A DNA stretch of 64,000 bases from Rheum nobile (Eukaryota > Streptophyta > Magnoliopsida > Caryophyllales > Polygonaceae), in NCBI GenBank assembly GCA_027886185.1, contig WOAB01000040.1, forward strand, positions 992,001 through 1,056,000. The letters are read 5' to 3'. Made by a program: the position numbers and the translations under genes. The notes beneath the pieces are model-generated. The model saw only the letters and a program-made list of their open reading frames with translations. It ran no database searches and was not told where the DNA came from. Position 1 is the first letter of the stretch, and every line of letters starts with the position of its first letter. Below are positions 32,273-44,060 of this stretch, piece by piece.

Positions 32273-33400
32273 ATGGTGAACACAAGATATCACGCTCGTA
32301 ATGGTGCTGGACCGAGTAACAATCCCAGACAAAACGAGGGGAATGCAGCAAACCCCGAGGATGTGCAAGAGTCTGCATCCCATGTTAATCCTAGAGGCAA
32401 CGGCCAAGCTCCGGCCAACGCCCCGATGGTTTTTGACGCTACTGCAGTTGAGGCAATTCGGGGAATTGTCATGCAAGCGTTCACAGACATTGTGCGACCC
32501 GTCGCACCTCAGGCGCAAGAAATGCCAATTCCGCCAGTGGTTCCAAGGGCTGAGGAACCTAATGTCCGTGTATATCAAGAGAATGTGATAAGGAATAGAG
32601 ATAATTATGGACGAGCTTTAAAGACCATAAACTCTATGAGACCCGATAGCTACAATGGGAAAGGTGAGCCAGTCCGAGTGACTCACTGGTTTTCCCACAT
32701 GGAGCGGTTATTCCGCAATGTGGAATGCACTGAAGCTGAAAAGGTGCATATAGCGTCTCTCCAGCTGAAGGAAGATGCTAGTGAGTGGTGGAAGAATACC
32801 GGTCTTGCTGAGAGCCCTGATCTGAATTGGGCAACATTCAAGACCAAGATGACTGATAGGTTCTTCTCTCGGGCTATGAGGGAAGAAAAGCACAAGGAGT
32901 TTCTTTACCCGAAGACTGATGGGCTGAAGGTGACTGAACTAGCAACTATGTTTAATCATCTATTGCAGTATGCTGGATCGGAGGTATCCAGTGAGGAACA
33001 GAAAATCTGGCACTTCCATGAGTGGATGAGCCCAGAAATTAAGCCAATGATGTTGAGCCACAACTGCTCTACCTTAGAGCAATACGTGGATGCTGCTTAC
33101 AAGTTAGAGGTGACTCTGGATGAGTCGACCAAGAGGAGGAATCGCCAGAGGTCGATGCAGAATCAATCTCAGGCAAGTGGATTCAAACGTCCTGCACCAC
33201 CGTCTAACTTTGCTAAATCTAGCAAGGCGAAGACAGGTGGAAGCAAGGAGGGTCGACACAACAATCGGGTCAGGACAAGGGTCTGATCCAATGCTATAAT
33301 TGTGGTGCTGCTGGGCACAAGAGCAATGAGTGTCAGAAGGAGAGAAAGACATGCTTTGGTTGTGGACGTGAAGGGCATGTGCAGAAGTTCTATCGGCAAG
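32273..33400 (+). pseudogene. Element C gag (frameshifted)
   Basis: It starts at the conserved MVNTR Met after AACAG, with a full capsid region (MRPDSYNGKGEPVRV, WFSHMERLF, YPKTDGLKVTELA, HEWMSPEIKPMML). The frame runs to a TGA at 33284-33286, but the two zinc knuckles that should follow are in another frame (33290-33400), so a frameshift lies at about 33240-33275. The first knuckle is CYNCGAAGHKSNEC. The second has lost its last Cys (CFGCGREGHVQKFY), which would weaken zinc and RNA binding. Confidence 0.88.
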
Positions 33401-36400
33401 GGAAGCAGAAAGGTGTTGAGTCGCAACAGGGGTCAGTTAATCAGAGTAACCGACCTAGGTTCAGACTAGTGGAGGCTCCTAGTCCTTCAATGCAGACAAC
33501 TGCCCAGAACAAGGGGAAAGCCCCAGCTACTTTTGGAGGTCAGGGTCAACGCCTGTACGAGATGCGTGAGGCTGATGGACCTAACGCTCCAATTGCTCAA
33601 GGTACTTTATACCTTCATTCTACTTCAGTGTGCATACTGTTTGATTCAGGTGCTACCCATTCCTTTATTTCAGAAAGTTGTGTTAGTGAGTTAGGATTAG
33701 TCTGCAACGAGGTCTGTGAGTCTTTTGTTGTGAATCTTCCTAATAGTGAACGCTTAGTGGGGACTAAGTGTCTGTCTGAATTTCCGATTACCATCCAGGG
33801 TAAGAAATTCGAGGCAGATTTGATATGTATTGCCATTGCTCCATACGACATTATTCTCGGTATGGATTGGCTGACATGTCATGGGGCGGTAATCGACTTT
33901 AGTGCAAGAACTGTGACGGTGTCATCTGGGGACCAGAGCGTGTGCAAATTTAAGGGTCAGAATGACGCTGATAACGGCAAACTTATCAATGCGATGGCTG
34001 TGTTTAAGCTACTTCGACAGGGTTGTGTCGGGTACCTTTGTTATCTGGATTCGCTCATGAAAGATGAACCAACAATTCTTGATATTCCTGTGATTCGTGA
34101 ATTTCCTGATGTTTTTCCGAAAGAGATTCCTGGATTACCTTCGCATCGTGTCATGGAATTTTCTATTGATCTTGAATCGGGTACAGCACCGATCTCGAAG
34201 GCACCGTACCGGATGGCTCCTGCCGAGATGCAAGAATTGAAGAAGCAATTGGAGGATCTTCTTGATAAGGGATATATAAGACCGAGTGCATCGCCTTGGG
34301 GTGCTCCGGTTTTGTTTGTCAAGAAGAAAGATGGATCGTTTCGACTTTGTATCGACTATCGAGAGTTGAATAAAGTCACGATCAAGAACAAGTATCATTT
34401 ACCTAGGATTGATGATCTGTTAGATCAACTTCAAGGAGCTAAAGTCTTTTCCAAGATCGATCTGAGATCTGGTTACCATCATCTCAGAATTCGTGAGGAA
34501 GATATTCCGAGGACGGCATTTCGGACAAGATATGGTCACTACGAATTCGTAGTTATGCCATTTGGACTTACCAATGCTCCTGCAGTCTTCATGGACTTGA
34601 TGAATCGATGTTTTCACCAGTACTTGGATAAGTTCGTGGTGGTCTTCATCGATGACATTCTGATTTATTCCCCGAATGAGAAAGCTCATGAGGAACATCT
34701 GCGGATTGTTTTATCAATCCTTAGACAGAACCAGCTTTATGCTAAATTGTCTAAGTGTGATTTTTGGATCAAGGAAGTGGCTTTCTTAGGCCATGTGATC
34801 AATAAAAATGGGGTGATGGTTGATCCCCAGAAGATTGAAGTTGTAGCCAACTGGAAGCGGCCTCAGAATGTGAAAGAGGTGCGCAGTTTTCTTGGACTTG
34901 CCGGATATTATAGACGGTTCATAGAGGGATTTTCTAAGATCGCTCTACCTATGACCGGTCTGCTTCGCAAGGTCCACAAGAAGTTTGTCTGGAATGACAA
35001 GTACGAGGCCAGTTTTCAAGAATTGAAACAACGATTGACCCCGGCACCAGTATTAGCACTACCAGAAGGAAACGATGGATATGTGGTCTATAGTGATGCT
35101 TCAAAAAATGGTTTAGGATGCGTGTTGATGCAAAGAGGCAAGGTTATTGCTTACGCGTCAAGGCAACTGAAAACCTATGAGGAAAACTATCCGACACATG
35201 ATCTGGAACTAGCGGCGGTAGTGTTTGCGTTGAAGATCTGGAGGCATTATCTCTATGGTGTGAAATGCCAAGTCTTCACCGACCACAAGAGTCTCAAGTA
35301 TGTATTCACTCAGAAGGAGTTGAACATGAGACAACGTCGTTGGCTAGAACTACTCAAGGACTACGATCTTGAATTGTTGTATCATCCGGGCAAGGCTAAT
35401 GTAGTAGCTGATGCATTGAGCCGGAAGACACCGCATAAGACAGTAGTAGCTCTCCTCACTGCTCAAGCCAAACTGAACCAAATGGTATGTGAAGCCGAAG
35501 TCTTGTATGATCAGCGTAGAGAATACCTGAGTATGTTGGAAATTCAGGCTACGCTACTTGATCAGATTCGAGAAAAGCAAGTTGATGATATAGTTTTGGT
35601 GAAGTTAAGCAGTGAAGTGTTGAACGGGAAAGCTCCCGGTTTTGTGATTCAGGAAGACGGATCACTCTGGTTTCAGAAACGAGTTTGTGTGCCTGACGTT
35701 GATGGTCTTCGCCAGTTGGTAATGAGGGAAGCCCATTCGTCAGCCTATTCTGTACATCCAAGTTCTAGTAAAATGTACAAGGACCTCTGGAAAAATTTCT
35801 GGTGGCCCAACATGAAATGGGATGTAGCAGAATTTGTGGCGAAATGCTTGACTTGTCAGAGAGTCAAGATAGAACACCGCAGACCAGGTGGTGAATTGCT
35901 ACCTATTCCAGTTCCATAATGGAAATGGGAAGATATCACAATGGACTTCATCACAGGATTACCCCAGACTCGAACTCAGAAAGATGCTATTTGGGTGATC
36001 GTTGACAGGCTCACGAAGAGTGCTCATTTCGTGGCTATCAAGTCAACGTGGGGAGTCCAAAAGCTAGCAGAAGTGTTTTTACACGAGGTTGTCCGTTTAC
36101 ATGGTATTCCTAAGACCATTGTATCGGATCGTGATGGCCGTTTTACGTCGAGATTCTGGAAGGAACTCCACAAGGCCATGGGAACCGATCTAAGATTCAG
36201 CACTACATTCCATCCTTAGACGGACGGACAGTCTGAGAGGACTATCCAGACCCTGGAGGATATGTTGAGAGCATGTGTACTCGATCGTCCGACTAGCTGG
36301 GAGGACAGCCTGAGTCTAATCGAGTTCACATACAATAATAGCTGGCATGCTACTATCAAGATGGCTCAATTTGAAGCCTTGTACGGTCGGAAGTGCAGAT

Positions 36401-36984
36401 CGCCGATTTGTTGGGATGAGAACACCGACAAGATTCTGCTCGGACCATAGTTGGTCGAGAGAACTGCCTCAGATATTGCTTTAATCAGACAAAGAATGTT
36501 GACAGCACAAAGTCGACAGAAGTCTTACGCCGATCCAAAGCGTAGAAATGTCGAGTTTGAGGTTGATGACAAGGTATTTGTCAGAGTGTCGCCATCCAAA
36601 GGTGTATTCAGATTTGGTAAGCGTGGGAAGCTTAACCCTCGCTACGTGGGACCGTTTGAAATCTTGGATAGAGTGGGATCACTAGCGTACCGCTTGGCAT
36701 TGCCGCCATCGGCACATCCAGTGCATAATGTGTTCCACGTATCTCTGCTGAGGAAGTACGTACCAGATGAGCCTCATGTGCTGAGTTATGAAGACATCGA
36801 GATTCAAGCAAATGGTACCTATGAAGAGATACTTGTGCGTATTCTCGAGCGCCGTGAGAAGCAGTTGCGCAACAAGGTGGTACCGTTGGTATGGATTTTG
36901 TGGTCCAAGTCAGGAACCGAGGAGGTTACCTGGGAGACTGAGGAAGATATGCGTAGACGCTTTCCCGAGATGTTTACGATCTAA
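33379..36984 (+). pseudogene. Element C pol: protease, RT, RNase H, integrase, chromodomain (three in-frame stops)
   Basis: The order is protease (FDSGATHSFIS, 33640-33670), reverse transcriptase (about 34200-34700, catalytic VFIDDILIYS), RNase H (YSDASKNGLG to DALSR, about 35090-35430), integrase zinc region (HSSAYSVHP...CLTCQR), integrase core (MDFITGLP, VSDRDGRF, TDGQSER) and a chromodomain-like tail (VRILERREKQ...EEVTWE). In-frame stops are TAA 35917-35919, TAG 36217-36219 (a conserved Gln in the HPQTDGQ motif, CAG to TAG) and TAG 36448-36450. Integrase is therefore split into three open pieces. The family is Tekay/Del chromovirus; the tail lacks the aromatic cage residues of canonical chromodomains, as usual in this group. 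Confidence 0.92.
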
Positions 36985-37020
36985 GTTTCGGGGTCGAAAC
37001 TTCTTTTAAGGGGGAGGTAA
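36983..37020 (+). other. Element C pre-PPT hairpin and polypurine tract
   Basis: Same 8-bp stem as in B (AAGTTTCG/CGAAACTT), overlapping the codons just after the pol stop, then TTTTAAGGGGGAGGTAA and the 3' LTR. Confidence 0.8.
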
Positions 37021-39402
37021 TGTAATATCCCACATTTTGTAAGGGTGATTTTGCATTTTCTTATGCCCATATTACAAGTCAGATTAAATGCAGGGAAGTA
37101 TGAACATTCTGTGAAATGTTTGATCTATGTAATATTTTTCTGAGTAAAATAAAATACAATTAAGGTATTTTTGGGTTGAAAGATCATTCGTGTACGAATA
37201 TATTTAATCCGGGGTTAAGAAAATTTAACCATTCGGTAAGAAAAGACAAAACGGGCAAAAAGGGGTAAATTTGGCCTTGACCACACCCTGGCCGCACCCT
37301 GCCACACCCGCGGCGAAGGCCAATGCCAGAGGCGGTAACAAGTTGGCCACCGCACCCTGCCGCGCCCCGCGGTCGTCGTCAGCTGTGTCGTCAGCTCTGA
37401 AGTTTGCAGGTGTAGCTCGCCTTAGTTGGCTCGTAGGCCATCATTCCGGTCGGGCCACCTCCTCCTTGGTGTCATGGCATGGTAAGCTGTGAGCTTGGAG
37501 TATAAATGGAGGATGAGAAATCTGGGACAAGCTCCATCTTCATCCTCTGAACTTTTCTCTGAAAACTCCATTAAGCTCTTGAGCTTCGTTCAAGAACGAT
37601 TTGGATCCCTTTGAGTGTTGAAAGAGGTGCTCCTAAGTGTTTATCAAAGGTCTAAGTGTTGGGAAATCAAACCAAGATCAAATTGAAGTCGAAACGAATT
37701 GATTTGATGAGTTATTCTTCCCAGAAATTTCTGTCGAAGCCCCGCCTCTGTCTCCTGACCGCACCCCGCGGTGAGGGCCGACCGCACCCGCGGTGAGCTG
37801 GGTTCGTGTTGTGTCTCTCGGGTGTTGTGGTCTTGGGCAAGGCTTGATTTCTTTGATTCTTTCCTTATTCTTTTAGATTCATATATATAGATATTGAATC
37901 TAACTTAGGGTCTTGTTATGGGTCGTTCCAGAAGGATTTAATATCCAAGATCTGTCCCAGTTCAGACCCGGAAACTATTATCTTTAAGCTCGTTAAGCTT
38001 TCGTCAAATCTAAGGCAAGTGGCGGTTCGCTCTTGCTCATCATTCCATATTTACATTGATTATCAATTGTTTAATTGTTAATTAATTTGGAATGAATATT
38101 GTTTCTGTCTGAGATCAGTTTTGATAAACTGTTTTGGAAGATTAAAAGATGACATTATAATAGATTGTATATTCTGTTAGAATCAACGCTATTATATATA
38201 TATATTGATAGGTTGAGATATATCTATGATGATGGCCTTGAGGGCTTTGATATGATTATTATTGTGTTGAACTGTTTAGTTAGCACGAGTAGTTAGGAAC
38301 GTTGGACTCTTCGACGTCCAGTCGTTTCTTTATAATATATTAAATGGTGTAGGGCGGCAAAACCCCTAACATCATTCTGTTGGTCATGACCGGCCTCTAT
38401 ACGTTTAGTGTAGAGGTGGTGCACTTAGCCAGTGTCACAAATCTCGGGAGTTGCTCCCAAAAGATCTCTTGTCTCGGACGAGATAATTATAAAAGCTTAT
38501 AACGTGAATGTGCGTTTTGGAATTAAATAAGATAAGCGCCGAGTCGCATATGATTAATACACCTGTGGCGAGTAGTGCAGCTAGGTAATAGTGCAGCTTG
38601 GAAAGCTCGTCTTGACTTGATCAGAGTACGTTCTCTTTCCAATCTGGATTCACATTATTGCGGTGAGGTTGGTCGTGAACCGAAACATCTTGTCATTTTT
38701 GAATGCTTGTATGAGATGTTTATGTTCCAGACATTTGTCATGTTTCTAATAAGACTCAAGTTCTTGGAGTCTTCTCTTGGATAATTCCTATAAGGCTCAC
38801 TTCCGTTGGAGTCTTCTTTTGATCATGTCTTTTAATATATATATATTCAGTAGAAGTATGAAGGTTGACTATCGTTATCGACTATTATTCGAGAAGCGAT
38901 GAGCCTAAACCTAATACGACTACTTCGAACCACTCTGCTTGTACCCTTGCATAGTCTTTCATTAGACTAACCAACCCAAATTGTTCTCTGTATGGTTGGC
39001 TGGTGTCATCCGTTCGATTCGGCACATCAGATAAGTTGCCACCTCATGAAGGCTAGAGCGACTATGGACGTAAATGGTGTTTTTGATAAGTTTATTCAGG
39101 TTGAGATCCTTGGCAATGATCGCAGTGATCAAGACTTGTATTTATTTTAAAAGACTTCCGCTAAACTATGTTTACTCTTATTACACTGTATTTCGTTTGC
39201 TTTGACTACTCTTTGTTTTGTCCTACAGGGGATTGGGATGTAATCCCCAGACTTATGTTTTATTAAACATTTTGGTGTGTTGCACCTTGATTATCGTGTT
39301 ATGAATTGTGTGTTATGGAAAAGCCTGGGGTGGCTTCGGTGTGAACCCGAGGTCACTGGCAGTAATACCTTTCCAAATGGGTTAAGATTTAGGGGTGTTA
39401 CA
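37021..39402 (+). repeat. Element C 3' LTR (2382 bp)
   Basis: Starts TGTAATATCCCACATTTTG and ends TTAGGGGTGTTACA. The upstream GC-rich module differs from the 5' LTR by indels (near 37281-37315 versus 28695-28722), while the flanking sequence is almost identical. Confidence 0.92.
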
Positions 39403-41543
39403 GCGGTGACCGCCGTAAAGCAAGCGGCCACCGCCGCCAACTAGTCAACATTGTCAGAATGTCAACATCAACTGGCCAAGTGGCCTAGAAAGCGGCGACC
39501 GCCGCCAGACACAGATAAAGGCGGCGACCGCCGCCACTGTTGCAGGCGTAGCTGCAGTGGCTTGCCGGCGACCGGGGAGACGCCCGATCTTGGCCCTCCA
39601 CGTTGCATGGCTTGCCATTTCTTGTCCCCTGACTTTGGCTATAAAAGGGGAAGGGTTTGGGATTAGATTGAGCACAAATCGAACTCCCAATCACCCATAA
39701 ATTACTCGCCGGAAAATCAAGCTTTAGTCGAAGAATTCGATATCAATCGTCGGAGCTCCTTTGGTGTTTATTCCAGTTGCAAAGTGAAGCTTTGGAGGCC
39801 CTTAGAAGCTTAGAATCCAAAGCAAGGCAAAGGAGAAGCAAAACAATTGACGTCGGTGAGTATTTGCTCTCGTAATTTTCTGGTGTTCGTAGCGCCGACC
39901 GCCGCCACGAACAGCGCCGCCCGCCGCCCAGAAGCTTTTGGCTTGTTTCGGCCTTGGCTTCTGTGGCTTTCGATCGGGCTTCGTTCCTTTCGATTTCTTT
40001 CGTTATTCTTTAGATTCATACTCGTGTTCGTCAAATCTAACTTAGGGTTTCTTTATGGGTCGATCCGAAGGAATCTGTGTTGCCAGATCTGTCCCTGCTT
40101 CGAGCCCGGAAACTCGTCGTACCTAGCTTCGTTCAAGCTTCTGCGGATCTAAGGCAAGTGGCGGTTCACTCTTGTTTAATCATTCCATGTCCTGTTAATT
40201 ATCAATTGCGTTTAAATGTTAATTAAATTGGAATGATCTGTGGTTTTCGTTTGGGAACAGATTTTATAAATAAAGTGATTTAAAGAACTGCTGCTATAAT
40301 AGGATGTATATTGCTAGATACATCGCTATTATATTCGTAATGGTGTTGTTGTGGATTTAATGTTAATTTTAATGCTAGAATAGCAAGAGTATTCTTAGGA
40401 ACGCTAATCCAGATAAGGGTTTCATGTTTCTTGATAACTTGGTACTCATCGAGATAATTTCCGAATAATTTAATTTAAGGGTCATGATCTAACGCTTCCT
40501 AGCCCAGGTAAGGTAGGAGGTTTTAAGCACCTTGCAAGTGCAATTTGGGTGGAAGTAATTGTCACCCTGTGGTTTAAAGCTCCGTAATTGCTCTTAATAA
40601 TATTAAAAGTATTAACAGTAGTGTGTGTTGTAATTCAATAAGATAAGTGCAGTTAAGCACATAATTAATAAACCTTGAGTGTTGTAAGTGAATAAGTTAA
40701 GTGATGTTGTCACATGTAATTAATATACCTTCAGACGAGTAGCGCAGCTAGGCCGTAGTGCAGCTAGGAAATCTCGTCTTAACTTAAATCAGAGTAAAGT
40801 TCTCTTTCCAATCTGGATTCGCTTTGAGCGGTGAGGTTGGTCGTGAACTGAACCATCAAATTAAAATAAAAGCTTGTGTGAAACTTTAAACGTTCCCAAA
40901 CATTTGGCATATCTTCCCTTAAGGCTCATTCCGTTGGAGTCTTCTCTTCAGTTCATATCTAAATATTTAATTGTTAAATCATTCAGTGAAAGTACCGGGT
41001 TATGTATCGTTCCGTCGGTTATTATTCGAGGGACAATGATAATAAACGGTTACGATCACTCGAACCACTCTGCTTGTACCCTTACATAGTCTAATCATTA
41101 GACTAACCAACCGCAATTGTTCTCTGCATGGTTGGCTGGTGTCATCCGTTCGATTCGGCACATCAGAGGTTGATACCGGAGTCAAAGAAACATGTTGAAG
41201 GATAAGAGGCTTGCAGACGAAGATTTAAATGTCAGTGTTTTAAGTTGTTAAGTGTTTAAGAGTTTTAATTGTTAAGATTCTTAAAGTCTTCCGTTATGTA
41301 AACTAAAGTCTTCCGCTGTATTATACTCTGTTGTAAAATCATCTCCTCGTTTGAAGAGAGATCTTTTAATAAAAGGATTGAGTTTCATGTACAAAAGTCT
41401 TCCGATGTTTAATCTTTCAATTAATATGTAATTATGTTATGTATTTAAGCATGATTGTTCTGGAAAAGCCTGGGGTGGCTTTGGACGGTAAAGTCTGAGG
41501 TTACTGGCATATGACATTTCCGAGATAAATCGGGGGTGTTACA
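39403..41543 (+). repeat. Element B 3' LTR, right piece
   Basis: After the C target duplication GCGGT (39403-39407) the B LTR resumes, matching 11971-14139 and ending GGGGGTGTTACA. Two module regions are shorter here than in the 5' LTR: 39491-39540 lacks about 20 bases and 39889-39932 lacks about 21 bases. Confidence 0.92.
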
Positions 41544-41546
41544 GTA

Positions 41547-41754
41547 TGTAATACCTCGACAGCTTAGCAGCCCGGCCCATCACAGCGCAATTGGTGACAA
41601 GTGATGCTTTGGCAGCTTGTTAAAGCGTGAGGTCTCGAGTTCGAGACTCACGAACAACCTATTGTGCGCCATTTAATATGGGTCAGTGAGGGGTTGGGGT
41701 GTATGGGTTGCAACCCTGTGATGGGCCGGGCTGCTAAGCTGTCGAGGTATTACA
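41547..41754. mobile_element. Inverted-repeat element 1 (208 bp, 39-bp perfect TIRs)
   Basis: The arms 41547-41585 and 41716-41754 are exact reverse complements, ending TGTAATACC...GGTATTACA. TA flanks both sides. The core reads TTGTTAAAGCGTGAGGTCTC then GAGTTCGAGACTC, which resembles the 3' half of a tRNA-related SINE head with a Pol III B box. No coding capacity. Confidence 0.85.
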
Positions 41755-41756
41755 TA

Positions 41757-42000
41757 AAAGTACACTTTGAATGAGAGGGGCTCCGACCTTATCGGCCAAC
41801 CATTGCTCTATCCATGGGCCGCAACCCATGTACCCCAACCAAATCCCCATGGCTGGGAGGTTGTTCGTGAGTCTCGAGTTTGAGACTCACGAACAACCTC
41901 CCAGCCATGGAGATTTGGTTAGGGTACATGGGCTGCGGCCCATGAATAGAGCGATGGCTGGCCGATAAGGTCGGAGCCCCTCTCATTCAAAGTGTACTTT
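41757..42000. mobile_element. Inverted-repeat element 2: 244-bp near-perfect palindrome
   Basis: Arms of 119 nt (41757-41875 and 41882-42000) pair with only about six mismatches around a 6-nt spacer GAGTTT. All mismatches I found are transitions. Both arms contain the GAGACTCACGAACAACCTC word also present in elements 1 and 3. Matching 65-aa reading frames on both strands are an effect of the palindrome, not genes. Confidence 0.88.
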
Positions 42001-42004
42001 TTTT

Positions 42005-42149
42005 TGTAACATCCCCCATCTCAACTCGAGACTCACGAACAACCTCTTGGAGATGGCTGTCTATTAATTAGGTGGAGCCACCAAGGAAGGGTTGGGGTGT
42101 ATGGGCTGCAGCCCTGTAAAGGGTCGGCCCAGAGATGGGGGATGTTACA
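42005..42149. mobile_element. Inverted-repeat element 3 (145 bp, 18-bp perfect TIRs)
   Basis: TGTAACATCCCCCATCTC at 42005-42022 is the exact reverse complement of 42132-42149. The core repeats ACTCGAGACTCACGAACAAC and GGTTGGGGTGTATGGGCTGC from the two neighbours. It abuts the B target duplication CCGTA. Confidence 0.85.
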
Positions 42150-42840
42150 CCGTATAGGATAGATGACACCAGCCAACCATGCAAGGAAAAGAAACGGTTG
42201 GCCAGTCTAATGAAAGACTACGCAAGGGTGAAAAACATAGTGGTTCTTGTAGTCGTATACAGTCATTACCCTTGTTTTAAGAATAAAACTCGATAAACAA
42301 TATATGACTACTATACTCCTACTGAAACAAAAGGGAATGCATGATTCAAAAGAAGACTCCAATGGAATTGAGTCTTATGGGAATTATTTGTATTTGTTTG
42401 GGAACATTTAATTATCATCATAAAAAATTTAAAAATGACTCATTTGACTATTTGGGTCATCGACCAATCTCACCGCATAATGTGAATCCAGATTGGAAAG
42501 GGGAATTGCTTTAGACAGGAGCCCGAGCGGTTTCCACGTTATACTTTTCGCCCGAAGGTATATTAAATATGTGCACAAAGGCACCTATCTTTTTTAATTC
42601 CAAAACGTGCATTTACGTTAAAGCTTTTAATCCATACTAAATCTCGAAACGAGATATAACATGAGACGAATCCCGAATATCGGCACTAGATAAGTGCTCC
42701 ACCACTTATATTCGAATAAGGCTAAGTCATGACCAAAAAGTTTTAGGGCAATAATCTTCCTAATACCAAGTTATAAAGAAACACAATTAAACCTCGTGCT
42801 AACTAAGCATATAAATCCACACCAAAGTTCAACTAGCATC

Positions 42841-42880
42841 CTATAATAATAATAATAATAATATATATATATATATATAT
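42841..42880. repeat. TAA/TA microsatellite
   Basis: A TAA run passes into a TA run. It marks the left edge of the inverted-repeat insertion at 42881. Confidence 0.85.
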
Positions 42881-43793
42881 AGATAGATTTAGGTTCACGT
42901 GCATATTAGTCTTATAGTAAATAATAAGGAGCAATATATGTCACACGATTAACCTTATTTAACGCTTCTAATTTGATTAAAATTCTTAACATGCACTTGC
43001 CCACACTCTATATTTCCTAGCCTTTTCATGGAAGATATTCCTTCCATATATTTCTCTAGGTAATCTTTTTTGTTTTTACGTAGAGATCGAAAAGAAGACA
43101 AATTTTATTGTCCATGATGTAGTTGTTCATTTTTGTGTGGTGATACTTGATTTATTGTTCATCCGTAATCATTTAGTTGTTCATTGTGAATGATTTAATT
43201 GTTCAATGATGTACATGTATTTGTTCATTTACATGAACAATTGTTTATACAAACAACTACATTTTATAAATAAACAAATACATCGATATATGAACCAACG
43301 AACAGATTGAAAGAAGATTTGTTCAATTGAACAAATGTATTTTATTAAATGAATAAGATCACAAATATAAGAAAGAGTAAAAAAAATAGAGACGGACAAG
43401 AAATTATATATGAACAAAATAACAATACTAAATGAACAACTACATTTTATAAATGAACAAGAGCATTACTACATGAACAAGAAGCAACAACGTATAATGG
43501 TGGGATGTAGAAGAGAATTTTGAAATGGGTAGAAGATGGAGCATTAAAATAAAATCGAGATATATGGAGTGATTTTAGGACATATATCAATCAGTATAAT
43601 AACTGTCTTAATATTAATTTTCTACTTTTTTTTATAAAAAAATTGTAACTTTTACTTTATGAATAACTCCTATTGTAATCTAAATGTTCTCTAGTATATT
43701 ATCCGTATGATTAAAAAATCAACGCTCTATAACACTCCTCACTATTTACTATAAGGAGTCTCTTCACCAGAACCTGACTCTCTATATATATAA
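42881..43793. mobile_element. Inverted-repeat insertion in TA microsatellite (Helentron- or MITE-like)
   Basis: About 60 bp at the left (AGATAGATTTAGGTTCACGTG..., TTATAGTAAATAATAAGGAG) match the reverse complement of the right end (CTCCTCACTATTTACTATAA, ...GAACCTGACTCTCT) with mismatches and small gaps. D LTR sequence continues on both sides. The interior is AT-rich with repeated TTGTTCAT/ATGAACAA words and no coding frame. The superfamily is unsure. Confidence 0.55.
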
Positions 43794-44060
43794 GGTCATC
43801 ACTAGCAATATATACAACCTTGTATATAATTCATATTTATCCACAACATATATCACACAAGTTCTCAAACACAAATTAAGAATATTTATCCCAACTTAAT
43901 TAAAATAATTGATTAATTATCAATTAAGAAAGTATAGAATAAATTGCAAGAGCGACCACCACTTGCCTTGGGTTACGGTAGAGATCGAACGATGTAACCG
44001 AAGTAGTTGCCTTTAACCATCGAATTGGACTCCTACTTTGTTTTTGTTCCCAAAAGCGAT

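Larger units (their letters stand above)
28436..39402 (+). mobile_element. Element C: Tekay/Del-type chromovirus (10,967 bp), full-length but decayed
   Basis: The structure is complete: LTR 28436-30815, tRNA-Met primer site, an extra pre-gag ORF, gag-pol, chromodomain-like C terminus, polypurine tract and LTR 37021-39402. The C-terminal EEVTWE...MRRRFPEMF block of pol is typical of Tekay/Del. The coding part has one frameshift and several in-frame stops, so it is not autonomous now. It inserted in the B 3' LTR. LTR divergence is low by eye, with small indels (for example about 10 bp near 28977). Confidence 0.93.
42150..44060 (-). mobile_element. Element D: right piece of the split old LTR
   Basis: The minus strand matches Tekay LTR blocks in order: GGTTGGCTGGTGTCATC-like, CATAGTCTTTCATTAGACT, the GATTGGTC/CAATCTGGATTCAC block, GTTATATCTCGTTTCG, and beyond an inner insertion the AAGGCAAGTGGTGGTCGCTC block (about 43944-43970). 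The LTR 5' end is not recognisable; 44060 is approximate. CCGTA at 42150-42154 is the right target duplication of B. Confidence 0.68.

Noticed and set aside
41771..41986. Two nearly identical 65-aa frames on opposite strands
   Set aside because: They arise from the 244-bp palindrome; there is no codon-level evidence of a protein.
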